This document shows positions 21,897 through 30,555 of a stretch of DNA of 64,000 nt, one piece after another. Under the pieces are notes generated by a model. That model was given only the letters and a program-made list of their open reading frames with translations, was not told where the DNA came from and did no database searches. Source of the DNA: Teredinibacter sp. KSP-S5-2 (GTDB lineage Bacteria; Pseudomonadota; Gammaproteobacteria; Pseudomonadales; Cellvibrionaceae); the NCBI RefSeq assembly GCF_032773895.1, contig NZ_CP120416.1:4245001-4309000 (forward strand), in the 5' to 3' direction. A program made the translations under genes and the position numbers. Numbering within the stretch: the first letter of the stretch is position 1; every line of letters begins with the position of its first letter.

Positions 21897-23031
21897 TATT
21901 GCCGACAATGAGCGGGTATTACTGTTCGATCGAGACAGGTTGCAAAAAGTACTTAGTCCTGGTCGACACACATTATTTACATTCGGTAAGAAATACACCG
22001 TTGAGAAGTACGATATTACAAAGGTATTTTTTGATCACCCTCGGCTGAAGTTCTTAATCCGACAGTACGAAGATGTCTTAAAAGATTATATTGACGTATA
22101 TGAACTGGGTGACCAAGAAGTCGGTGTAATTTATCGAGACAACAAAGTTTCGGATATTCTGCCTCCCGGTAATCTTTTAGTTGCTTGGAAGAGTACCGAA
22201 GAAGTACGTGTTGAAATAACAGACATTTCTGTTAATTATGAAATCAATCCGGATTTGGTTGCTCTTTTAGGTCGAGGGCTGAAAATTGGTACAAGTCGCA
22301 ACGTGGACAACGCAGTGAGCTATGCTGAAGTACCAGACGAACATGTGGGTTTACTACAGGTTAACGGTAAATTGGAAAAGGTATTGGAGTCCGGTTCTTA
22401 CGGTTTTTGGAAATACAACCGTTCTGTTTCTGTAAAACTGTTGGATTTACGCTTGCAAACCATTGATGTAAGTGGGCAGGAAATTCTTACCAAAGACCGT
22501 GTGAGTTTGCGTATTAACTTATCCGCAAGCTACAAGCTGACAGATGCCGAAACCGTAGCTCGCAAACTAAAGGACTATGCGAACTTTTTGTATCTTGAAC
22601 TTCAACTTCGATTACGAGAAGCAGTGGGCACAAAACTACTCGATGAATTATTAGAAGATAAGGATGCCCTAAACTCAGTAATCGCAAATGGAGTGAAAGA
22701 TAAGCTGAACGAGTATGGTATTCAGTTACTAAGCGTTGGTGTGAAAGACATCATCTTACCTGGTGACATGAAGCAAATCCTTAACCAGGTGGTTGAAGCT
22801 CAAAAGGAAGCTGAAGCCAACTTGATCAAACGCCGAGAGGAAACTCAAGCGATGCGATCACTGCATAACACAGCAAAGGTGATGGAAAACAACCCAGTAC
22901 TATTGCGTTTGAAAGAGCTGGAAGCTCTTGAAAGAATCACCACTAAAATCGATAAGATTACAGTTTACGGTGGTTTAGATGGTGTTATGAATAACTTGGT
23001 TAGCCTGATGCCATCAAGTTCCAACAAATAA
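21874..23031 (+). CDS. Slipin family SPFH/band 7 protein
   Basis: 385 residues. The N-terminal 140 residues are a basic, beta-rich region; the SPFH domain follows, with VGLLQVNGKLEKVLESGSYGFWK, then LLDLRLQTIDVSGQEILTKD and the end VGVKDIILPGDMKQILNQVVEAQKEAEANL, all typical of slipins. A coiled-coil helix follows. No obvious transmembrane hairpin is present at the N-terminus, which is unusual for stomatin-like proteins. AAAGGAGG lies 4 nt before ATG. Slipins recur next to RtcB-type RNA-repair genes in other bacteria as I recall; here the neighbour is the tRNA array, and no rtcB is in the window. Confidence 0.85.
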   Translation: MFFWKEIDIADNERVLLFDRDRLQKVLSPGRHTLFTFGKKYTVEKYDITKVFFDHPRLKFLIRQYEDVLKDYIDVYELGDQEVGVIYRDNKVSDILPPGNLLVAWKSTEEVRVEITDISVNYEINPDLVALLGRGLKIGTSRNVDNAVSYAEVPDEHVGLLQVNGKLEKVLESGSYGFWKYNRSVSVKLLDLRLQTIDVSGQEILTKDRVSLRINLSASYKLTDAETVARKLKDYANFLYLELQLRLREAVGTKLLDELLEDKDALNSVIANGVKDKLNEYGIQLLSVGVKDIILPGDMKQILNQVVEAQKEAEANLIKRREETQAMRSLHNTAKVMENNPVLLRLKELEALERITTKIDKITVYGGLDGVMNNLVSLMPSSSNK

Positions 23032-23032
23032 C

Positions 23033-23055
23033 GTTCTCCCCAACATGGGGAGAAC
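23033..23055 (+). terminator. Hairpin after slipin
   Basis: GTTCTCCCC pairs with GGGGAGAAC immediately after the stop codon. No T tract is present. Confidence 0.5.
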
Positions 23056-23816
23056 CTCCAGATATCATATAGAAACCTTATATTTATTTCGCATAATTCA
23101 AGCAGCCACCTAATACCACTCTACAACTTCATTTCAAACTATAGTACCAACACCTGACCAACTAATGATTTAATGGACACTTTATTTTTTCATACCTTTT
23201 TATTCCTAATCACAATAGCTTTTCTAATTTTCACGATATTTACGCAGGAGAAAAGTGTGGGTTTCATTCAAAAAATTATCAAAATTTTTAGAAGAATTAT
23301 TGTGTCTTTTTCATAAAACAACGAAAAATTTTTAATAAATAGTTTAAAACTCAACACTCCCCGGAGATACCCAAAGGAGAATAAATCCGCATTTTTGAGA
23401 CTGTCTGGCGTTTTTAGACCTAAATATCGGTATTGCGAATAGGTATTTGATAAAAAAGCACGGTTATTATTTAACGTTAAGTAATTGATTTCTATGGACT
23501 TAATATTTTCAGGATAGCTATTAATAAAACCCTGCAGGGTTGCTATTCAAAAATGATACAAAACAAAGTAACCTATTCGCTGGGCTAATTAACCATGGCC
23601 GCATTGCAAACACGGTCACATGATAGTGAAGTTTGGTGGCTTGTAGGCAGCGCGCAAGTTGTCTTAGTATTCTAACGCATGTTTTAATTGCCTCCCTTCG
23701 GCTATGCCGAGGGCACAATAACTCTAATAATAATTTGATCTCCATAAGCAATAGCCGCGGGTAATCACCCAAATCTTTCTCATATTGTTCTTGGAGTCTT
23801 CTTACGGAGAATAGCT
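23056..23816. other. Intergenic region between the tRNA island and chitinase
   Basis: No gene supported. It contains the palindrome AACCCTGCAGGGTT (about 23527) and a hairpin CCTTCGGC-tat-GCCGAGGG (about 23694-23714). AT-rich elsewhere. Confidence 0.4.
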
Positions 23817-26810
23817 ATGTCTATTTCAAAGCAGTCCAAGCTACTGTTGGCAGTACCCCTGACGCTAGGCAGTCTGTTCGCAGTCAGTGCTCAAGCGCAG
23901 ACAGCGAACTGTCAAGCAAATGTTTATCCTGATTGGCCCCAGCTAGACTGGAAAGGTGACCCTAGCCACGCCTCTGGAGGCGATGTTATGGTTCATAACA
24001 GTGCAGCGTACAAGGCGAATTGGTGGACCCAATCTGTTCCAGGTAGCGATGGTTCCTGGACATTTTTGGAAGATTGTAACTCCTCATCTTCAAGCAGTTC
24101 ATCTTCCAGCTCATCCAGCAGCTCGAGCTCTTCATCCAGCTCATCAAGTAGCTCTAGCTCGTCATCCAGCTCTTCCAGCAGCTCAAGCTCTTCAAGCAGT
24201 TCGTCTGGCGGCGGTAGTTGTCCTACATACGTTGAGGGAACGGCTTATCAAGCGGGTGATAAAGTAACTAATGCCGGTGGCGCTTACGAGTGTATCGTAG
24301 CTGGATGGTGTGAAACCGGTGGAGCATACGCTCCTGGCGAAGGCTGGGCATGGGAATACGCTTGGAAAACCACCACTGATTGTGGCAGTTCCTCAAGCAG
24401 TTCATCTTCCAGCTCTTCAAGCAGCTCAAGCTCATCTTCAAGCTCCAGCTCTTCAAGTAGCTCTAGCTCGTCTTCAAGCAGCAGCTCTTCAAGTTCATCT
24501 AGCAGTTCCAGCTCATCTTCAAGCTCCAGCAGCTCGTCTTCTTCTAGCGGCGGTAGCGTAGATGAACTATGTAAAGACTTTAATGTTTACCCAAATTGGA
24601 CTCAAGGCACGTTCGCCAACGCAGGCGACATCATGGTGTATGACAACATAGCTTATTCAGCTAAGTACTACACTGCGACGATTCCTGGCAGTGATGATTC
24701 TTGGAACCATCACCTGAACTGTGATGGTACATTACCAGGTGCAGCGCCGCTTCTGTCTATGCGTAACCCTAAAGACCCGGTTAGCTTGAAAGTACCTGGT
24801 TGGCCCAACTACGTTGTTGCAGCAACAGCAGCTTCTGCAACTCAAGTTGTTGATGTCACAGCTTCTGTATCAAGCACTTCTAGCGTTACAGCATTGACCG
24901 GCGCATTTGAAGCAGCTATCGCAGCAGCTCAAACAGCTGGCACTAAAACAGTGGTTATCGGCGGTGACTTGCTAGACTCAATCGTTGCTGACAAAGGCGC
25001 ATCTTTAGGCACTATTGACGTTCAAACAGCTTTGGCTTCAGCAACAGCTCAAATTAACGCTGCTGACATTAATGCTCTTTCTAACGATGCAAAAGGTGTA
25101 GTACAAGCGTACAACTTAATCTTCAATCAATTAGCACCAAACGCTGTATTCGGTTGGGAATTAACTATTGGCAGCTTCGCTAACCAATCCCACACTGGCT
25201 ACCGTAGTGTATGGAACGCAGCTTCTAAAGCGGCTTCAGACGCTTTGTATAAGTTCGAACTTTACCGTGGTAACAACGCTGCCGACATCGTGGCCTTCGC
25301 CAAGACAACCGCTACTGCTGCTCTAACAGCTGATCAGTGGGACAACGGTTTACGCTTCGTTAAGCAAGTTTCTGACTTTGTTGAAAAGCCAGCCTTGTTG
25401 TCGGTACCTACTGCACAAGCCGGTACTTACTTCTTAGGTGCAACTTCTGCTGAGCGTAAAATGCGTCATGCGGCTTACCACAACGTATTCGCAGTATTGT
25501 TTGATAGTGAAAGCACTGATCTAAACAGCAAGATTGCTGATTATGCCACTGCCACTATTCCTCTTTACTACGAAGGTAACGGTATTGGTACTAGTGCGTT
25601 GACTTCAGTTGCTTCATTGAACTCTGACCTTCTCGGCGCAGAAACAGCAATGAACAACGAAGCCTTCTTGTATGAATTACCAGCGGGTAACCAATACGCA
25701 CCTTCTACTGTGTATAAGTGGGCCGACTACTTGCAAGGCCTAAGCTCAATGCACAATGTGGGTATTGCAGGCAAAAAACTGTGGTTGTTCGACGATGATC
25801 CAAGCGTAGACGATGCTACCAAGGCCAAGTATGCCAAAGTCGCTATCGCCGCGTTCTTGGCACAAAGTATGAAAGAGACCATTCGTTACAATGCTTGTGA
25901 TGAAAACAACTGGTCCATCAATACTGGTGACCCAGTGAACTACCCATTAAGCTCATCTTGTGGTCAGTTGCAACAAGACTACGCTAGCTATGGTGTAAAC
26001 CCTGTAACAGGTGCAGACCATCCTTACTCTTGTCCTCGCGCGCCGAAGATGGAAGTAATGGCAACTACACACGCAGGTTGGTATGGTGCTCCGGCTCCAC
26101 TATTCGCTGCTCCAGACTCAGTACTTCAAGAAGCTGGTATCTTGGTAAATGGTTCCGTAGGTTACTGGAACTATGGTGGCGGACACTGCGCTAACCCACC
26201 TGAGCGTATCGACACTTCCAAGCAACCTTGGGAGCGTAACGAGTGTCAGGTTTACGTTGGTCAAAAATCTGGTCAGTTTGTTCACAACGGTGCTGCCGGT
26301 AAGTCTGTAGAAGGCTGTGGCTGGTGGGGTCGTGGTGTAATTCAAACGACTGGTCGTCAAAACTTCGGTACGTTGAACCACTTCATCGGTCGAAGCCATG
26401 TTGACCCTGCAACTGTTGGCACTGTAGTTGAAGGTATTAACGTTGCGGCTGCGCCAGCAGATCCGTTGTACGCTGACCTTGACTTCTGTTCTAACCCTCA
26501 GTTTGTTTGTACTTCAGAGGAACACCCAGAACTTAAGTGGATTGCAGGTCTGTTCTACTGGGTTAACGATGTACAGGGCTACAACATGGACAGCGGTCCA
26601 TACGCAAGCTGGGATTACGTAACAGAGCTTAAAGCGTATGTTGACGGTGGCATGGTAGGCACAGGCTTCATCGATGACATCTCTGGTATCGTGAACCGTG
26701 GCTGTCCAGACTCAACGTGTCCAATCAGTGGCGCTGTTGATGGTATCAAAGACCGTTCTGACAACTTCTTCCTAGTGTTGCAGAAGTTAGGTCTTAATGT
26801 AACGCCATAA
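23817..26810 (+). CDS. Secreted multimodular GH19-type chitinase with three chitin-binding modules
   Basis: 997 residues. Signal peptide about 1-28 (LFAVSAQAQ). Three chitin-binding-like modules lie at about 31-86, 134-191 and 250-303 (repeated AxYKAxWWTQSVPGSDGSW-type segments), joined by two polyserine linkers (about 88-129 and 190-245), a hallmark of Cellvibrionaceae enzymes. A middle region of about 350 residues has no clear name. The C-terminal part resembles glycoside hydrolase 19: a FLAQSMKETIRYNACDENNW segment near 680-699 with the likely catalytic Glu, and GRGVIQTTGRQNFGTLNHF near 838. It should hydrolyse chitin outside the cell. Numerous cysteines suggest disulfides. GGAG precedes ATG and a terminator follows. 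Confidence 0.85.
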   Translation: MSISKQSKLLLAVPLTLGSLFAVSAQAQTANCQANVYPDWPQLDWKGDPSHASGGDVMVHNSAAYKANWWTQSVPGSDGSWTFLEDCNSSSSSSSSSSSSSSSSSSSSSSSSSSSSSSSSSSSSSSSSSSGGGSCPTYVEGTAYQAGDKVTNAGGAYECIVAGWCETGGAYAPGEGWAWEYAWKTTTDCGSSSSSSSSSSSSSSSSSSSSSSSSSSSSSSSSSSSSSSSSSSSSSSSSSSSSSSGGSVDELCKDFNVYPNWTQGTFANAGDIMVYDNIAYSAKYYTATIPGSDDSWNHHLNCDGTLPGAAPLLSMRNPKDPVSLKVPGWPNYVVAATAASATQVVDVTASVSSTSSVTALTGAFEAAIAAAQTAGTKTVVIGGDLLDSIVADKGASLGTIDVQTALASATAQINAADINALSNDAKGVVQAYNLIFNQLAPNAVFGWELTIGSFANQSHTGYRSVWNAASKAASDALYKFELYRGNNAADIVAFAKTTATAALTADQWDNGLRFVKQVSDFVEKPALLSVPTAQAGTYFLGATSAERKMRHAAYHNVFAVLFDSESTDLNSKIADYATATIPLYYEGNGIGTSALTSVASLNSDLLGAETAMNNEAFLYELPAGNQYAPSTVYKWADYLQGLSSMHNVGIAGKKLWLFDDDPSVDDATKAKYAKVAIAAFLAQSMKETIRYNACDENNWSINTGDPVNYPLSSSCGQLQQDYASYGVNPVTGADHPYSCPRAPKMEVMATTHAGWYGAPAPLFAAPDSVLQEAGILVNGSVGYWNYGGGHCANPPERIDTSKQPWERNECQVYVGQKSGQFVHNGAAGKSVEGCGWWGRGVIQTTGRQNFGTLNHFIGRSHVDPATVGTVVEGINVAAAPADPLYADLDFCSNPQFVCTSEEHPELKWIAGLFYWVNDVQGYNMDSGPYASWDYVTELKAYVDGGMVGTGFIDDISGIVNRGCPDSTCPISGAVDGIKDRSDNFFLVLQKLGLNVTP

Positions 26811-26866
26811 TCAATCAACTCTGGCTAAGCGCTATATAGTTCAAAGCCAGCGTTAATTTAGAATCA

Positions 26867-26896
26867 AAACCCATCAGCTTCTGATGGGTTTTTTTA
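26867..26896 (+). terminator. Rho-independent terminator after the chitinase
   Basis: AACCCATCAG pairs with CTGATGGGTT and is followed by seven T. Confidence 0.9.
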
Positions 26897-27494
26897 TTTG
26901 AGGTTTCATGTATTTTTGCTCGCATGATATAGACATCTATTGGGTGGGCAGAACACAAAAATTCACTCACAAATGAGTATTGTCGTTTAATCTCTTTCGC
27001 GATTCAGACTGAAGAGAAGCTCGACGAGCTTCAACACTAAGAAGTTCAAACAAGAAAAGCCCTACCGCAAACTTATCGCAAATCCCTTAACTTATTTAGC
27101 GTAAAGATTGCCTTTTACTCTATTAATATGTACAAAATTCTACGATCTTTCCCTTTTATTTAAGTGTATCTGTTTAATAGGCTGCCCACGTTTGATCAAA
27201 TCCTCTCATGACATGCATCGATTTAATGGCAAGTCATATTTTGACAAAGCGCTTGCTCCACAACACACTGAATGAGTGATTAAGGACCCAGCCCCCTATC
27301 TTCGGTAAGATGCATATCTCTCGGAAGCCGTACTTCGTGGAGAACCTCCCAACACATGGAAGTATCACATCCCAAACCAGCAAGTAGCGTTATATGCAAC
27401 TCCTTTGATACCGCTTTTCAACCTCCCCCACCACAACCACACTGCCTCATAACAACTTTGTGAGTTTCTATTTCCAACCCAAAAGGAAGTTATC
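26897..27494. other. Intergenic region upstream of the VIT/VWA gene
   Basis: No gene or clear repeat seen. GGAAG precedes the downstream ATG. Confidence 0.4.
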
Positions 27495-29513
27495 ATGAGA
27501 GGCATTAATCTATTCAAGTTACTCTGCATCGCAGTTCCCATTGTGGTCAGCCCTATCGTCAGCGCAGCAGGACTAATGAAGCCAGCAAACAGCGGTTTGC
27601 CCGATTTGGAAATCCGTGAACATCATGTTGATGTGGTAATTGAAGACGGGTATGCCACCACATCTGTCGAGCAAGTATTTCATAACCCCAATAATTCAGA
27701 CCTTGAAGCCATTTATTCTTTCCCCGTACCGGAATCCGCCGCGGTAGGAGAATTTATTTACTGGATTAACGACCAACCAGTAATTGGTGAAGTAGTTGAA
27801 AAGGAAAAAGCCAGGAAAATTTATGAACAAGAAAAAGCCGCTGGTCGAAATACAGCACTAGCGGAAAAAGATAAGTATAAAACCTTTGATATAAGTGTTT
27901 ATCCGGTTAAAGCCCAATCGGATGTCAAAATTCGACTGGTTTATATTCAACCATCTTACGTTGATACCGGTATTGGTCGCTATGTGTACCCTCTGGAAGA
28001 AGGCGGAGTGGATGAAGAAAAGATCGCATTTTGGTCACGCAATGAGGTGGTGACGGAAAAATTTAGTTTTAATTTGCGTTTTCGATCCAGCTACCCTATT
28101 GACGCACTGCGCCTACCCAAACATCCAAATGCAAGCATTCAGCAATTATCGCAAGACGAATGGGCTGTTAAGTTAGTAAATTCAAATAATCAGGAAGAAG
28201 GTGGCAATACACCAAATGTGATTACGCTTTCTCAGGATATTGTTGTTTACTGGCGTCACCAAGAAGGCCTGTCGGCAAGCCTGGACTTAGTTACTTACAA
28301 ATCCGATGAAAATGAACGCGGTACATTTATGCTAACGCTAACACCCGGTGATGATTTAGGAAAAATTACCCAGGGCAGCGATTGGGTATTTGTTTTGGAC
28401 ATTTCCGGCTCCATGCAAGGTAAGTACGCCACATTAGTGGAGGGCGTTCGACAGGGATTAGGGAAATTACGACCAGAAGATCGGTTTAAAGTTGTTTTAT
28501 TTAATGATCACTCAATCGATCTTACAGCAGGGTTCTTAAGCGTCTCCCAAGCCAATGTCGGTGCTGTTTTACATCAGCTTGAAAATTACAACATTGGCGG
28601 TGGTACCAACCTGTATTCCAGTTTGGAAATGGGCCTGAAAGGCATTGATGCCGACCGTCCCGCAGGCATTGTGTTAGTCACCGATGGCGTGGCGAATGTC
28701 GGCAATACAGAGAAGACCGTTTTCTTAAAATTATTGCAAAACTACGATGTTCGTTTATTTACCTTTATTATGGGTAATAGTGCCAACCGCCCTCTGCTAA
28801 CTGAAATGACTGAAGTTTCTAGCGGTTTCGCCATTTCCGTTTCTAACTCCGATGATATTGTCGGTCAAATTATTTTGGCCACCAGCAAATTAACCCACCA
28901 AGCCTTCAGAGATGTTGAGTTGGATATCGACGGCGTAAGAGTTAAAAACCTTACACCCGAAAAAATTGGCAGTATTTATCGGGGAGAACAGCTCACTGTC
29001 TTTGGTCACTATTGGAAACCAGGTAAGGCCAATATCGTATTAAAAGCAAAAGTGGGCGGCCAGGAAAAAACCTATCGCACAACTGTCGATTTTCCCGAGG
29101 TATCTCAGCGTAACCCAGAGATTGAGCGCTTATGGGCATTTGCCTCCATTGAGAACCTACAATCAAAACTGGATTATTTCGGTGCGGATAAAGATGTTGA
29201 ACAAGCCATTACTGATATCGCAGTGGAATACGGCTTGGTAACGGATTACACATCCATGATCGTTGTAGAAGAGGAAGTATTTCAGGCTCTGAATATTGAT
29301 AGAAACAACAAACGTCGCGTAGAGGCAGAGCAAAAGGCTCGCGAAGATCGAAAAGTACAACCCGTTAAAAGTAACCGTGCTGACGAACAGCAACCCATGT
29401 TTAATAAACCTCGACCGTCTATGGGTGGTTCCGGCGCAGTAAATCCGGCATGGGTATTCATTATTTTCACTATGATGATGTTACCTATTTTGCGAAAACG
29501 CTTTCAAAGGTAG
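27495..29513 (+). CDS. VIT and von Willebrand A domain protein with GlyGly-CTERM-like anchor
   Basis: 672 residues. Signal peptide about 1-25 (VSPIVSAAG). The VIT domain covers about 35-165 (TTSVEQVFHNPNNSDLEAIYSF is diagnostic) and the VWA domain about 295-470, with an intact MIDAS start DISGS at 302-306. After a charged region the C-terminus reads MGGSGAVNPAWVFIIFTMMM followed by basic residues: a Gly-Gly motif, helix and positive tail, as in rhombosortase substrates. The next gene, 4 nt on, is a rhombosortase, so the pair is a dedicated substrate and protease. Marine proteobacterial VIT/VWA proteins of this type are known sortase-like targets. Surface display is inferred. Confidence 0.88.
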   Translation: MRGINLFKLLCIAVPIVVSPIVSAAGLMKPANSGLPDLEIREHHVDVVIEDGYATTSVEQVFHNPNNSDLEAIYSFPVPESAAVGEFIYWINDQPVIGEVVEKEKARKIYEQEKAAGRNTALAEKDKYKTFDISVYPVKAQSDVKIRLVYIQPSYVDTGIGRYVYPLEEGGVDEEKIAFWSRNEVVTEKFSFNLRFRSSYPIDALRLPKHPNASIQQLSQDEWAVKLVNSNNQEEGGNTPNVITLSQDIVVYWRHQEGLSASLDLVTYKSDENERGTFMLTLTPGDDLGKITQGSDWVFVLDISGSMQGKYATLVEGVRQGLGKLRPEDRFKVVLFNDHSIDLTAGFLSVSQANVGAVLHQLENYNIGGGTNLYSSLEMGLKGIDADRPAGIVLVTDGVANVGNTEKTVFLKLLQNYDVRLFTFIMGNSANRPLLTEMTEVSSGFAISVSNSDDIVGQIILATSKLTHQAFRDVELDIDGVRVKNLTPEKIGSIYRGEQLTVFGHYWKPGKANIVLKAKVGGQEKTYRTTVDFPEVSQRNPEIERLWAFASIENLQSKLDYFGADKDVEQAITDIAVEYGLVTDYTSMIVVEEEVFQALNIDRNNKRRVEAEQKAREDRKVQPVKSNRADEQQPMFNKPRPSMGGSGAVNPAWVFIIFTMMMLPILRKRFQR

Positions 29514-29517
29514 CCCC

Positions 29518-30186
29518 ATGAATACTATTAACAGCCTCCTTAACCTTCACCACAAAACTTCCTACCTTTTCGGTAGGGAGTTAGTTGCATTTTTAAAAGT
29601 TACAACGGTAATTACATTTTTAGTCGCCCTATGCCAACTCAATTTCGAAGGTTTTGTTTTTGATAGAACTGCAATTACGGATGGAGAATATTGGCGACTG
29701 GTGACATGCCACTTCACCCATAGTTCATTTAGCCATGGATTCTGGGACGTACTGGCACTTGCAGGAAGTATAGTGTGGCTAGCGCGATACTCACCAAGAA
29801 TGATCATCCCCGCTGTAGTATCAGGTATCGTTGCTGTCAGTTTCTTACTGCTTTCCAAGGTATCACCACTTGAGTATTACTGTGGTTTATCTGGAATACT
29901 ATTTTCGCCATTAATTGTCGCAGCCTACATTCACCTTAAACACCACAAAGGCTTTACAGGAATAGCGCCGTTTATAGTTATTTCGACAAAATTAATGGTT
30001 GATTTGATTTCTCAAAACACCATGTTTGTTCACAGCGATTGGTACGCCTACCCCGAGTCACACTTGGCTGGCGCCATGGCGGGTGCAATCATTATTTACA
30101 GCGACAAGTGTATCGAAGTATTAAAAAACAGGACTCAACGTAAGAATTATTTTGCTATTTTAGCTCGCCAAAAAGGAGGTAGATAG
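29518..30186 (+). CDS. rrtA: Rhombosortase
   Basis: 222 residues with five or six membrane helices, the small rhomboid core. The catalytic pair is visible: Ser125 in YCGLSG and His182 in ESHLAGAMAG, and the helix preceding it carries HFTHSSFSH (65-73) and WRLVTCH, typical of the rhombosortase subgroup. These intramembrane serine proteases cleave GlyGly-CTERM tails. It begins 4 nt after the VIT/VWA gene, whose end is such a tail. Confidence 0.85.
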   Translation: MNTINSLLNLHHKTSYLFGRELVAFLKVTTVITFLVALCQLNFEGFVFDRTAITDGEYWRLVTCHFTHSSFSHGFWDVLALAGSIVWLARYSPRMIIPAVVSGIVAVSFLLLSKVSPLEYYCGLSGILFSPLIVAAYIHLKHHKGFTGIAPFIVISTKLMVDLISQNTMFVHSDWYAYPESHLAGAMAGAIIIYSDKCIEVLKNRTQRKNYFAILARQKGGR

Positions 30187-30555
30187 AAAAGCAGTTATTA
30201 ACCCAGGATTATTATTGTTTTTAATAGCCAGCCTCTACAAATCAGCCAAATAAAACATTTTTCGGGACAATGATTCATTGCTCAGGTGCCAGAATATCCT
30301 GAGTCATTTGTCAGTAAGCAAGAGTTTGGGGCCATTAATTCACCGAACTTGTTCAACACAAGATTCAGCCCCCGCCCCATCGGAACACGAAATCTAATCC
30401 CATAAACCAGAATCCTCTTCAACAGCCACCCCAAAACCTTTTCTATTTCCAATCAGCAACTGGCATAATACCTAAACGACCAGGTTGCCTCCTGAGAAGA
30501 CCACTACAACGCCGATTGAAGGGAGGTTATAAAAACATCAATACAGGAGTTTCAA
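30187..30555. other. Intergenic region with a copy of the tRNA-Met leader
   Basis: 30301-30360 resembles 15646-15700, the leader and 5' half of the D-loop-interrupted tRNA-Met (shared AAGAGTTT, GGGCC, TTCACCGA and CTTG blocks). The tRNA 3' half is missing here. No gene is supported. Confidence 0.5.

Noticed and set aside
23956..24561. Alternative-frame proteins in the chitinase
   Set aside because: They are shadows created by the serine-codon repeats of the linkers.
23817..26810. Frameshift in the chitinase
   Set aside because: The reading frame is open throughout and domain motifs appear in order in a single frame.
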